DNA of 27,741 bases, from the NCBI GenBank assembly GCA_040081075.1, contig JBEBHJ010000050.1, positions 1 to 27,741 of the forward strand, read 5' to 3'. The notes under the pieces were generated by a model. The model made no database searches, was not told where the DNA came from, and was given only the letters and a program-made list of their open reading frames with translations. The stretch comes from JANJUB01 sp040081075 (GTDB lineage: Bacteria > Armatimonadota > Fimbriimonadia > Fimbriimonadales > Fimbriimonadaceae). Below, piece by piece: positions 1-7,649 of the stretch. The position numbers and the translations under genes are program-made. The stretch's first letter is position 1. Every line of letters begins with the position of its first letter.

Positions 1-193
1 TTCGACCCATAAAGTCTTTGCCATCAAGGTCAGAAATGGCTTCATCAGCCTTATCGTCGGGAACGTCTACAAATCCAAATCCGCGTCCTTCGACGATTCG
101 GCAGGATTCCGCACCATATTTTGAGAATAGATCCATCAGATCAGCTTCGGTTGCCTGATAGTTCAGGTTCCCTACAAACAGAGATTTCGACAT
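1..193 (-). CDS. RRM-domain RNA-binding protein (partial, 3' end outside window)
   Basis: The first 64 residues of a small RNA-binding protein are visible. They begin MSKSLFVGNL and hold the RNP2-like motif LFVGNL (residues 5-10) and the RNP1-like motif RGFGFVDV (about 37-44), the two RNA-contacting strands of an RRM fold. Bacterial stand-alone RRM proteins of this type are usually 80-110 residues and are often cold-inducible single-strand RNA binders; that role is family knowledge. The start is well supported: AGGAG lies 7 nt upstream of the ATG. A candidate promoter lies about 85 nt upstream, just past the terminator of the next gene, so this is probably its own transcription unit with a leader of roughly 75 nt. 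The C-terminus lies beyond the left edge, so any Gly- or Arg-rich tail cannot be judged. Confidence 0.93.
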   Translation of the reverse strand, partial: MSKSLFVGNLNYQATEADLMDLFSKYGAESCRIVEGRGFGFVDVPDDKADEAISDLDGKDFMGR

Positions 194-275
194 TTGTTAC
201 TCCTGAGACTCGGGATCGGGTGCGCTCAGAAGCCTCAAGGCGGAACACATACACAAACCTGACTACTCAAACCGC

Positions 276-284
276 ATTGTACCA
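276..284 (-). promoter_or_regulatory. Candidate extended -10 promoter for the RRM gene
   Basis: On the minus strand the sequence TGGTACAAT matches an extended -10 (TG-N-TACAAT). It lies just downstream of the U-tract of the preceding gene's terminator. The predicted start would give a leader of about 75 nt. There is no convincing -35, which is normal for extended -10 promoters. This is a motif call only. Confidence 0.4.
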
Positions 285-285
285 G

Positions 286-325
286 TGGTGAAACAAAAAA
301 AGAACCCCACTTTCATGAGGTTCTT
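286..325 (-). terminator. Intrinsic terminator of the first PEP-CTERM gene
   Basis: The minus strand forms an 8-bp stem (AGAACCTC pairing with GGGGTTCT, one G-U) with an 8-nt loop, followed directly by a run of T interrupted by one G. It begins about 25 nt after the stop codon of the PEP-CTERM gene and fits a standard intrinsic terminator. Confidence 0.8.
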
Positions 326-350
326 CTGTCGATTTCAAGCTAAAAGGAGC

Positions 351-1118
351 TTAGGCCTTTTTGCGTCGTCGCAAAACCGCCGCAATACCAAGGCCAAGGG
401 CGGCCATGGAGGCAGGCTCTGGAACGCTTTGTGTGGTTTGATCGTTGAGATCAAGCCACCCTTCGCACTGTCGACTGAGGGAGGACAGGTATCCATTGTT
501 GCTGTAGGTCGTATTGAGGCCCGAGTAGGTGTGGAACCAAACGCCGAGCTTGTCGCCAAACGCTGCTCCCGTCCAAGGTGAGTTCCCTGGGTACAACGGA
601 TTGTGGATGTTCAACGCCGTAGCATCAATATCGAAACCAAGTGTTCTGGTTCCGTTGGCCTCATTTGTTACCGTGAGGCTGTTCACCCAATCCAGTGAAG
701 CAACTGAGGACTTGATGCGATCAGGGGTCTGGTTACCGCTTTGAGGCGAGCCATCGTAGTACGAGCTGTTGCCGTTAAACCCATTATAGTTGTAAGCAGT
801 CAGCTTTGGCGAACCACCGGTAGCGTCAAAGTAAAGGATTGCGAGTTCGCCCGCATGACCTTTTGGATTTGCACCCGGGCTCAGAACCAAGTGAAATCCA
901 TCTGTCTTCGCAGAAGTGCCAGGGACGTTTCCAAAGTTCGCTCGCCAAGTGAGACGATTCGTTACCGTGTTGAAAGACGCTGTGATTGCGTTGATGGTTC
1001 CGCCGCCATTATTGGCGCCCTGACCGTTCCAGTTCCAGAGTTTAACCTGGGCGTTTGCGGCCACAACCATCGACATTCCCACCAGCATCAAGCCAACGCG
1101 CTTGAATTTGTTGTTCAT
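351..1118 (-). CDS. PEP-CTERM sorting domain protein
   Basis: This is a 255-residue exported protein. It has an N-terminal signal peptide (residues 1-23, ending in VVAANAQ) and a C-terminal PEP-CTERM signal: VPEPAS, then a hydrophobic stretch (about 238-249), then the basic tail RRRKKA. In established systems such tails are cut and processed by an exosortase, leaving the protein at the cell surface or in exopolysaccharide. No exosortase gene is in this window. The middle (about 24-230) is Gly/Asn/Ser-rich and beta-strand-like, with no domain I recognise. AGGAG lies 6 nt before the ATG but sits inside a strong inverted repeat (see 1123-1162), so translation may be controlled. The gene follows the VIT-vWA gene by 67 nt on the same strand and could be cotranscribed with it. 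It ends in a good terminator. Confidence 0.9.
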   Translation of the reverse strand: MNNKFKRVGLMLVGMSMVVAANAQVKLWNWNGQGANNGGGTINAITASFNTVTNRLTWRANFGNVPGTSAKTDGFHLVLSPGANPKGHAGELAILYFDATGGSPKLTAYNYNGFNGNSSYYDGSPQSGNQTPDRIKSSVASLDWVNSLTVTNEANGTRTLGFDIDATALNIHNPLYPGNSPWTGAAFGDKLGVWFHTYSGLNTTYSNNGYLSSLSRQCEGWLDLNDQTTQSVPEPASMAALGLGIAAVLRRRKKA

Positions 1119-1122
1119 AATT

Positions 1123-1162
1123 TTCTCCTAGGAATCGCACGTGTGCGCGATCACTAGGAGAA
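1123..1162 (-). promoter_or_regulatory. Inverted repeat sequestering the ribosome binding site of the PEP-CTERM gene
   Basis: A perfect 9-bp inverted repeat (TTCTCCTAG at 1123-1131 and CTAGGAGAA at 1154-1162) flanks an inner pairing region (ATCGCAC at 1134-1140 with GTGCG and CGAT at 1143-1151). In the minus-strand transcript the downstream arm contains the AGGAG that serves the ATG at 1118, so folding would bury the ribosome binding site. No U-tract follows, so it is not a typical terminator. Confidence 0.6.
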
Positions 1163-1185
1163 GCGCAAGAATCGTGCCAATCGAC

Positions 1186-3567
1186 CTAGATTTCGTCGAC
1201 TTTCAACACCGCTGAAACTTTGATGAGATCCTTGATCTTGGACGCATCGATCGTGCCAAATACGACCTTCAACGCTTTATCCTGTTGATCGATCTTAAGT
1301 CCCAGCTTCTTCAGAAGTTTCAACGTGGTCTCGCTCAGATCCTTTACCCGGACTTGCACGGCCATGGGACCCTTAGCTTTGGCAAGCTTGGATTCCAGTT
1401 TCTTAGAAATTTTGCTGTCCGCGCGGATCAAGATCGAATTGTCGTTTGCATCATAGGTGATGTATTGGATGCCAGCGCTAATCTTCCTCGCCTTAGTTGC
1501 CGGTTGACCCGCGCTGCTGGGACGACCAGCAGTTGAGCCCGTCGAACCAGTAGTGCCGGTTGCGCCGGTTGAGCCTGTGGCGCCTGTAGTACCAGTTGCG
1601 CCGGTAGTGCCTCGGCCGCCTCCTCCACCACCGAAACCGCCACCCCCCGCAATAGATCCGGAAACAGCGGGCGCATTCTTTCCCAGGCCCTTAGGCTTTC
1701 CACCGCCAATCACAAAAGCGGGTCCGGTTCCCCCCTCACCGCCAACTCCACTTGCCTTCTCAACCGGCACTGCGACCGTGCGCTGCTTACCGCCCACGTT
1801 AACGATTCGCCTTTCAACCGCCACAAAAGATGTGTACTCGCTCATGATGCCAAAATCAAGTGCGACCTTCGTGGTCAGTTCCTCGATTCGGCTCTGACCT
1901 CCGCGCTTCACACCCATAAAGTCTGAACGCTTGATATCATCAATTCGCTGCCGAGCCCATAGCACCGGAATCGCCGGAGCAATCGCCTTTTCCGTTAGCA
2001 CCACTGGGACGTTCATGCTCCAAGGTCGGCCTCCCAAACGCCCCGTAAGTTTCACGACCGATGGTCCCGCTTTTGCATAGCGCCCGTAAATGATGATCGG
2101 CTGATCGGCAAAAACGTCGGCCAGTATGCCGGGCTGCATCGCCGTGACTTCCCCGCCGTCAAAGCTTGCGGCAAGGTCAGTCAAGACAGGAGACTCTGTG
2201 CGGCGCAGCATACGCTTAACCGCTTCATCCGCACCTGATTCAAGCGTCACGACTTCCGAAGCGCCTCGCCCCTCTACCGCCATCGCATCTATCAAGAACC
2301 GGTTAACGGAATCGCCGATGCCATAAGTGAAGACTCGGGCCTTTCCCTTCCCTTCTTGGAGCGTTTTCAGGATCGAAAACTCGTCTCCTACCAGTCCATC
2401 CGTATTGAAAATTACCATTCGTAGCCGCTCGGGATCACCCTGACCATAGAGGGACTCGAATACGGCTGGTCCGATTTGAGTTCCTCCATTAGCCACGACG
2501 CCACGCACAAAGTTGCTCGCCAACTTAAGGTTTTCCTCAGAGACCGGACGGGGGCCTTCAAAACACGTTTTAACCTCGGTGTTAAAGCTGAGTGCGTTAA
2601 ACGTATCGCCCGGCCTCAAAGTCTTCATCATTTTCAAACACAGCTCTTTAGATTTCTCGATCGGGAATCCTTGCTGGCTGCCACTTTGATCCAATACGAA
2701 AACCACTTCGCGCGGTGCGATCTGATCGGATTTGGGAATTTTTGGCGGAAATAGCACGAGGGAGAAGAAACCACCCCGCTCATCCATGTGGCTCACGAGA
2801 GCGGGCTTGATGCCCTCGGGCGCAACCGAATACTTCAGAACGAAATCTCGATTGGGAATCTCGTCCTTCTTAGCTAGCGACACGGTCACGCCTTGATCGG
2901 TAGCTGATGTATTGACCTGATGCAACACGGACTTCAGGTTGAAGGGCCGTGTCCCCGGCATGACGTTCAGCTTCAAATCTATGTTGGTTCCCGTTCTTGT
3001 GGTTCGAGGTGGATCAACTTTGCGAGGGTCCGGAGTGTTTCCAAGGTAACGCTGCGCTACTGTCATTGGAAAATGAAACTCAAACTCACCCTGCTCAAAC
3101 TTAACAAGCTGAACGTAGCTGATTTCAACTTCGATCGCCGAACCGGGCATGATGTTAGCCACTGACTGTGTAAAAATGTTCGGGCGCTCCTGGTCTAGTA
3201 GCGCCGTAGATTGGCCCGCTGCCTTTGCCGCCTGATAAGTTTGAAAGGCTTCTTCGCGCCTCATGATCTGACCCTCGATCACGCGCGAGCCGATTCGCAT
3301 TCGCATTCGATGCACCGCTGAATCGTTTGGTAAGGGAAAAGTATAAATGGCCTCGATCGGAACCCTGTTCGGGTTCGAAAACTTTTGAACGACCGTTATC
3401 TCAGCCCCGAACCCGCTGATTGTCGCATTAACCGATGTGCGCTCAAGCGGACAAAGGCTAGCAACTTGACCATTGCGGTCTAAAACACCCATTTCACCGG
3501 GTTGGGACACTTGTCGAGATTGGGTGGATGCTAGCGAAGCAACCGCCACTGCAATTTCAAGAACCAT
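1186..3567 (-). CDS. VIT and von Willebrand factor A domain protein with collagen-like Gly-X-Thr region
   Basis: This 793-residue protein begins with a short hydrophobic segment (about 1-15) that may be a weak signal peptide. A VIT domain (about 40-170) follows, with the typical IEAIYTFPLP and EEAFQTYQAAKAAGQS stretches. A vWA domain (about 285-450) carries a complete-looking MIDAS: DQSGS at 293-297, the Thr of NGGTQIG, and NTDG. After about residue 650 there is a Gly-rich linker and then collagen-like triplets of the form G-A-T/G-T-T/G-S-T (about 655-685), followed by a Lys-rich C-terminal domain of about 95 residues (VRVKDLSETTLKLLKKLG) that I do not recognise. VIT-vWA proteins of bacteria are mostly exported, with metal-dependent adhesion or scaffold roles inferred from the eukaryotic inter-alpha-trypsin inhibitor family. 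GGGGTG precedes the ATG by 5 nt. A PEP-CTERM gene follows downstream on the same strand, which suggests a cell-surface setting. Confidence 0.9.
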   Translation of the reverse strand: MVLEIAVAVASLASTQSRQVSQPGEMGVLDRNGQVASLCPLERTSVNATISGFGAEITVVQKFSNPNRVPIEAIYTFPLPNDSAVHRMRMRIGSRVIEGQIMRREEAFQTYQAAKAAGQSTALLDQERPNIFTQSVANIMPGSAIEVEISYVQLVKFEQGEFEFHFPMTVAQRYLGNTPDPRKVDPPRTTRTGTNIDLKLNVMPGTRPFNLKSVLHQVNTSATDQGVTVSLAKKDEIPNRDFVLKYSVAPEGIKPALVSHMDERGGFFSLVLFPPKIPKSDQIAPREVVFVLDQSGSQQGFPIEKSKELCLKMMKTLRPGDTFNALSFNTEVKTCFEGPRPVSEENLKLASNFVRGVVANGGTQIGPAVFESLYGQGDPERLRMVIFNTDGLVGDEFSILKTLQEGKGKARVFTYGIGDSVNRFLIDAMAVEGRGASEVVTLESGADEAVKRMLRRTESPVLTDLAASFDGGEVTAMQPGILADVFADQPIIIYGRYAKAGPSVVKLTGRLGGRPWSMNVPVVLTEKAIAPAIPVLWARQRIDDIKRSDFMGVKRGGQSRIEELTTKVALDFGIMSEYTSFVAVERRIVNVGGKQRTVAVPVEKASGVGGEGGTGPAFVIGGGKPKGLGKNAPAVSGSIAGGGGFGGGGGGRGTTGATGTTGATGSTGATGTTGSTGSTAGRPSSAGQPATKARKISAGIQYITYDANDNSILIRADSKISKKLESKLAKAKGPMAVQVRVKDLSETTLKLLKKLGLKIDQQDKALKVVFGTIDASKIKDLIKVSAVLKVDEI

Positions 3568-3644
3568 TAATCACCCCACGCGCAACCTTCTGCGCCTATC
3601 CTTTTGACGCACAAGTTTTGCCTTGGTTACAACTTCGCCTTGAG

Positions 3645-3679
3645 AAACAAAAAGTGGGAGGCGTCGTCGCCTCCCACTT
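3645..3679 (-). terminator. Intrinsic terminator of the second PEP-CTERM gene
   Basis: A perfect 12-bp stem (AAGTGGGAGGCG at 3652-3663 with its complement at 3668-3679) with a 4-nt loop is followed on the minus strand by TTTTTGTTTC. It lies 24 nt after the stop codon of the PEP-CTERM gene. On the plus strand no T-run follows, so it acts for the minus strand. Confidence 0.9.
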
Positions 3680-3702
3680 GATTCTAATATTTGTCGCTAG
3701 CT

Positions 3703-4209
3703 TTACTTGCGGCGGCGACGAGACAGATAACCTAGACCCGCCATCCCAACTAGAGCCAGAGAAGCTGGTTCGGGCACGGCATTCAGCTCACCACTGAATG
3801 AATGGTTGGAGTAGTTGTTATTGGCGGCATTAAACACCACGCTCCAAGATCCAGCACCCGATAAACCGCTGTATTGGCCAGTACCACCCACGTAAGCCCA
3901 AGTGCCTGAATAGGAAGCAGTAAACGCTGAACCAGAACTCGCCGGCGTGCTCACAAAGGAAACAGTAAGGCTATCGGGACCACCATTCCAAACTGCGGTG
4001 CCCGTTAGGAACTGACCTGGTCCTGGGCTATTGACTAAGCCCGTAACGGAAAGTGAGGCAAGTGTGCCGGGGGCATTCTCAAACACAACGGATTCAGACG
4101 TGGTGTAGTTAGTTCCCGGAACAAATGTGCCGACCGAAACCAAGTCAATCGAAAAGGCGTTTGCCGCAACTGAGGCACCAATAAGGCTAAGAATTAAAAG
4201 CTTTCGCAT
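3703..4209 (-). CDS. PEP-CTERM sorting domain protein (small)
   Basis: This 168-residue exported protein has a clean signal peptide (MRKLLILSLIGASVAANA) and a C-terminal PEP-CTERM signal: VPEPAS, a hydrophobic segment with GMAGLGYL, and the tail SRRRRK. The core is Ser/Gly/Thr-rich and beta-like, with no recognised domain. An upstream in-frame ATG at 4233 would add eight residues (MRYTLCVV) before the signal peptide. I chose the ATG at 4209 because it gives a normal signal peptide. Neither start has a clear Shine-Dalgarno sequence; a TACACT box lies 12 nt before the chosen start. It is monocistronic, between infB (82 nt upstream) and its own terminator. It shares sorting-signal architecture with the protein at 351-1118 but not obvious core sequence. 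Confidence 0.87.
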   Translation of the reverse strand: MRKLLILSLIGASVAANAFSIDLVSVGTFVPGTNYTTSESVVFENAPGTLASLSVTGLVNSPGPGQFLTGTAVWNGGPDSLTVSFVSTPASSGSAFTASYSGTWAYVGGTGQYSGLSGAGSWSVVFNAANNNYSNHSFSGELNAVPEPASLALVGMAGLGYLSRRRRK

Positions 4210-4291
4210 AACAACACATAAAGTGTATCGCATGATTTGGCATTACAACCGCAAAATTGGGAATCTTGACGAAAAATTCATATTGGACTGG

Positions 4292-6208
4292 CTAATTCAC
4301 CTGGACCAGTTCGTAGGCCTCAATGATATCGCCCTGCTTGAAGCCGTTCCAACCATCAAGCTGAACTCCGCAATCGAACCCGGCCGTAATTTCGCGAACA
4401 TCTTCTTTAACATGCTTTAGCGAGGCAACCTTGCCTTCGTAAACGATGTCTTTGTCCCTCTTGACGCGAACCTTGGCGTTTCGCTGAATCTTTCCGTCCG
4501 TACAGTGTGAACCCGCGACCAATCCGTACTTGGTGAGGTTGAAAACCATTCGGATTTCAACGGTGCCCATGTACTCTTCAACGAATTTGGGCTCAAGCAT
4601 GCCGTGGACAGCTTTCTCGATATCCTCGATAAGCTCATAGATAATGGTATAGGTTCGGATTTCAACCTTCCGACGTTCGGCTTCCGCCTTTGCCCCCGGC
4701 TCTGGCTTGGCGTTAAATCCAACACAGATTGCGTTCGCGGCTCCAGCAAGCAAAATGTCGCTTTCAGTGATCGTTCCAACGCCGCTATGAATGATCTTAA
4801 CTGTGACTTCCTCGTTTGCGATCTTCTCAAGCATGCCTCGAACGGCTTCAACTGACCCTTGCACATCCGCTCGAACGACCAGATTTAGGTCTTTGATGTG
4901 GTCGGTATCCATACGCTTCTTCAGGTCGGCAAGCGTAATTCCACGTGAAGGGGCGGCGAGTCCACGTATTCGATCGGCTGACGATCTTCCGGTAGCGACC
5001 TCTCGAGCGGAACGCTCATCGGCGGCAACTTCAACCTTGTCCCCCGCGCCTGGCACCTCGCTTAACCCTAGAATTTCTACAGGCGTCGAAGGTCCGGCCT
5101 CATTGATGCGCTCGCCCCGGTAATCGGTCATGGCCTTTATCCGACCATAAGTGCTGCCCACAATAACGGCATCGCCAATACGCAGTGTTCCTTCTTCCAC
5201 GAGAATGGTTGCAACTGGGCCACGACCCTTTTCAAGTTTGGCTTCAACCACCACTCCTTCCATTTTGCCTTTCGGATCGGCTTTCAACTCCATGATCTCA
5301 GCCTGCAACAAGATTTGCTCAAGGAGTTCAGGGACCCCTGCGCCCGTATGCGCCGAAACGTTTGCGGTGGCCGTCTGACCACCAAACGCTTCGGGCACCA
5401 CTTCGTGTTCGGTAAGTTGGGTTAAAACACGATCCGGGTTCGCGTCGGGCTTGTCACATTTGTTTACCGCTACGATCATCGGAACCTCGGCGTTCTTGAT
5501 GTGGTTAATGGCTTCGATCGTCTGCGGCATGATGCCATCATCGGCGGCGACCACCAAGATCGCAATATCTGTAACCTGAGCTCCACGGGCACGCATAGCC
5601 GTGAATGCGGCGTGACCAGGGGTATCGAGAAATGTGATCTTCCCTTCCGGGAGTTCAACTTGATAGGCGCCTATATGCTGGGTAATTCCACCATGCTCTT
5701 TTGAAGCCACATTTGCCTTGCGGATGTAATCGAGCAGAGACGTTTTCCCGTGATCAACATGGCCCATGATCGTAACGACGGGCGGGCGCAGCTGAGCTCC
5801 CACCTGTGGCTTTTTCCCCTTTGTCGCGCTTGTTGCCGGCTTGGGTTTGGGCGCGTCTGCCCAAACCAACGCATACCCAAACTGCTCAACCAGTTGTTCG
5901 GCAACTTCAGGTTTCAGCGTCGTGGTCAGCGTCGCCATAACCTTCATCTTCATCATGAGAGTCTTCTGAACTTCCGGCTGAGGGACCCCCAACGCCACGG
6001 CAATATCGCGAGGAGTGCGATTGGGGACGAATATGACGTCCTTTGAGCCCTTCAAGTCAGGCAAGGTATGGCGCAATAACTCCATGGCATCATCATCAGC
6101 CTCGAATTGGGTGGCATCATGAGTTACACCGAGATCATCCAGGACGGGGAAAATTTGTCCGGGTATGAGATCAAACTCTTTGGCAATATCGGCGATGAGT
6201 ACAGTCAT
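4292..6208 (-). CDS. infB: Translation initiation factor IF-2
   Basis: IF-2 is the GTPase that delivers initiator tRNA to the 30S subunit and promotes subunit joining. All G motifs are present: GHVDHGKT at 149-156 (G1), DTPGH at 195-199 (G3) and NKCD at 249-252 (G4), with SAH as G5. Domain 2, the linker with VVRADVQGSVEA, and the C-terminal fMet-tRNA binding domain (ending LVQVN) follow. The N-terminus has two IF2N-like modules (about 1-55 and 58-115) but lacks the long charged extension of many IF-2 proteins, so at 638 residues it is a compact form. Its ATG overlaps the ylxR stop (ATGA), which supports the start and implies translational coupling. It is the last gene of the nusA-ylxR-infB operon. 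I see no terminator in the 82 nt before the next gene. Confidence 0.98.
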   Translation of the reverse strand: MTVLIADIAKEFDLIPGQIFPVLDDLGVTHDATQFEADDDAMELLRHTLPDLKGSKDVIFVPNRTPRDIAVALGVPQPEVQKTLMMKMKVMATLTTTLKPEVAEQLVEQFGYALVWADAPKPKPATSATKGKKPQVGAQLRPPVVTIMGHVDHGKTSLLDYIRKANVASKEHGGITQHIGAYQVELPEGKITFLDTPGHAAFTAMRARGAQVTDIAILVVAADDGIMPQTIEAINHIKNAEVPMIVAVNKCDKPDANPDRVLTQLTEHEVVPEAFGGQTATANVSAHTGAGVPELLEQILLQAEIMELKADPKGKMEGVVVEAKLEKGRGPVATILVEEGTLRIGDAVIVGSTYGRIKAMTDYRGERINEAGPSTPVEILGLSEVPGAGDKVEVAADERSAREVATGRSSADRIRGLAAPSRGITLADLKKRMDTDHIKDLNLVVRADVQGSVEAVRGMLEKIANEEVTVKIIHSGVGTITESDILLAGAANAICVGFNAKPEPGAKAEAERRKVEIRTYTIIYELIEDIEKAVHGMLEPKFVEEYMGTVEIRMVFNLTKYGLVAGSHCTDGKIQRNAKVRVKRDKDIVYEGKVASLKHVKEDVREITAGFDCGVQLDGWNGFKQGDIIEAYELVQVN

Positions 6209-6465
6209 GGTGTTGTTTTTTGGGTTATCTCTATCAGTTCAGCCTGAATCTGCTCCCGCAGTGCTTGGCTGAGGTTCTTACGAAGTACGCGCTCAATCGC
6301 GCCCTTTTTGAAAGCGGCATCGGCGCAGGAACGGTTCGGGCAAATGTAGGCACTGCGGCCCATTGAGGGACCGTGCAATAGGATTCCAGTTGCAGAAATG
6401 CGCAAAAGCGCACTTTGTTCGCTCTTAGCTCTGCAACCGATACAAGTCCTTTGAGGGGTGGCCAA
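6205..6465 (-). CDS. ylxR: YlxR/RnpM family RNA-binding protein (DUF448)
   Basis: This 86-residue protein carries the family hallmarks TCIGCR (residues 7-12) and GRSAYIC (about 36-42). YlxR/RnpM proteins sit between nusA and infB in many bacteria; in Bacillus subtilis the protein has been reported to bind RNase P RNA and modulate its activity. The start appears to be TTG at 6465. It is in the same reading frame as nusA, with the nusA TGA and only two codons between them, and no ATG or GTG is available before TCIGCR. GGGGAGGA lies about 11 nt upstream, inside the end of nusA. The stop overlaps the infB start by 4 nt. Short basic C-terminus, no extension. Confidence 0.92.
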   Translation of the reverse strand: MATPQRTCIGCRAKSEQSALLRISATGILLHGPSMGRSAYICPNRSCADAAFKKGAIERVLRKNLSQALREQIQAELIEITQKTTP

Positions 6466-6471
6466 GCTGTG

Positions 6472-7524
6472 TCACTTCCTCCCCTCCGCGGACGCTTGCG
6501 CCTCGCTACGGATGTCAATCTTCCAATCGGTGAGGCGAGCGGCGAGCCGCACGTTTTGCCCCCCCTTTCCAATTGCAAGCGAAAGCTGAGTGTCGGGAAC
6601 GATACAATAAGCACTTCGATCTTCCAGATTCATCTTCGTTGAATTCACTTTGGCTGGACTAAGTGCGGCCTCGATGTAAGTCTTAGGGTCTTCGCTGTAA
6701 GGGACCACGTCCACCTTTTCGTCGTACAAGTCCTCAACGATGGCCTGAATGCGAGAGCCACGCGGGCCAACACATGCTCCCACGGCGTCCACACGCTCAT
6801 CCGTGCTATGAACAGCAATCTTGCTTCTTTGACCGGGCTCTCGCGCAACGCTTTGAACCAGCACGATCCCATCGGCAATCTCGGGGACATGAAACTCGAA
6901 CAACTTGCGAAGAAGGTTCGGATGCGTTCGGCTTACGATGACTCGCATTCGGCGAGTGCTATCGTCAACGCGCAACACGTAAACCATTAAACGATCACCT
7001 TGTCGATAAGGCTCAGTTGGAACTTGTTCGCGCTTGGGTAGCTCGGTTTCAACGCGCCCAACCTGGACAAAAACGCTTTGACCTTCCCTTCTTAAGACGG
7101 TTCCTGAGACCACGTCGCCCATCTTCTCGTTGAACTCATCCTGAATCTGACGAGTCTCTGCCTCACGCATCTTCTGGGCGAGAACTTGCTTGAACGTCGT
7201 TGCCGCGATTCGACCAAACCTGTCCGGGTCGACCGGAACATCCACCGAGTCTCCGATTTCAGCTTCGGGCTTTCGCTTTCGGGCATCTACCAGGGCCATT
7301 TGGTAGCTTGGTTCGTTGACAGTGCCAACGACTTCTTTTGCGATAGTGGCGGTCATGCCCTTGGGTCCACCAATCGTCACGTTGACTTCAATGTCAATCT
7401 CATTGGGAATCCCGATAAATTTTTTGTAGGCTACCGCTAGAGAAGCCTCGATTTCGACGAGTAACTCGTCCACCGGGATTTCTCGTTCCTGGGCTATCTG
7501 TGTCAGTTGAGACATAATGTCCAT
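6472..7524 (-). CDS. nusA: Transcription termination/antitermination factor NusA
   Basis: NusA binds RNA polymerase and nascent RNA and modulates pausing, intrinsic termination and antitermination. This 350-residue form has the N-terminal polymerase-binding domain (about 1-130), an S1 domain (about 137-200, GDVVSGTVLRREGQSVFVQVG) and two KH domains, the second with LAIGKGGQNVRLAARLT near 320-336. It lacks the C-terminal acidic repeats of proteobacterial NusA, which is usual outside that group. GGGAGG lies 9 nt before the ATG at 7524; a second ATG three codons later is less well placed. It is the first gene of the operon. rimP, which normally precedes nusA, is absent here, and a leader hairpin with the shape of a terminator lies upstream (7546-7574), suggesting attenuation. 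Confidence 0.97.
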   Translation of the reverse strand: MDIMSQLTQIAQEREIPVDELLVEIEASLAVAYKKFIGIPNEIDIEVNVTIGGPKGMTATIAKEVVGTVNEPSYQMALVDARKRKPEAEIGDSVDVPVDPDRFGRIAATTFKQVLAQKMREAETRQIQDEFNEKMGDVVSGTVLRREGQSVFVQVGRVETELPKREQVPTEPYRQGDRLMVYVLRVDDSTRRMRVIVSRTHPNLLRKLFEFHVPEIADGIVLVQSVAREPGQRSKIAVHSTDERVDAVGACVGPRGSRIQAIVEDLYDEKVDVVPYSEDPKTYIEAALSPAKVNSTKMNLEDRSAYCIVPDTQLSLAIGKGGQNVRLAARLTDWKIDIRSEAQASAEGRK

Positions 7525-7545
7525 CGTTCGATTCCTCCCTTGCGT

Positions 7546-7574
7546 AAAGAAAAAGGCGGCTAACTGCCACCTTT
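7546..7574 (-). terminator. Terminator-like hairpin in the nusA leader (candidate attenuator)
   Basis: On the minus strand AAAGGTGGC pairs with GCCGCCTTT (9 bp, one G-U) around the loop AGTTA and is followed by TTCTTT. No minus-strand gene lies upstream for it to terminate, since folB is on the other strand. It lies about 20 nt after a candidate nusA promoter and 22 nt before the nusA start codon. Confidence 0.65.
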
Positions 7575-7599
7575 ATCGGTTCGCAAATTTGTTAAATGA

Positions 7600-7608
7600 A
7601 TTTTAGCA
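7600..7608 (-). promoter_or_regulatory. Candidate extended -10 promoter for nusA-ylxR-infB
   Basis: The minus strand reads TGCTAAAAT, a near-consensus extended -10 (TG-N-TAAAAT). A start about 7 nt downstream would give a leader of roughly 70 nt that contains the hairpin at 7552-7574. No good -35 is visible. Confidence 0.45.
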
Positions 7609-7636
7609 CATTTGGAGCAACTTAGGATAAGGCAAG

Positions 7637-7642
7637 TACACT
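7637..7642 (+). promoter_or_regulatory. -10-like box for leaderless folB
   Basis: TACACT lies 7 nt before the folB ATG, and there is no Shine-Dalgarno sequence. Transcription from this box would begin at or next to the start codon. The -35 is weak. Confidence 0.4.
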
Positions 7643-7649
7643 TGAACCA

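Noticed and set aside
1123..1162. The inverted repeat before the PEP-CTERM gene as a terminator of the VIT-vWA gene
   Set aside because: No U-tract follows the stem, and the downstream arm contains the Shine-Dalgarno sequence of the next gene.
1553..1897. Pro/Val-rich open frame on the plus strand opposite the vWA gene
   Set aside because: It is the antisense shadow of the Gly/Thr-rich collagen-like region and has no plausible start signal or family features.
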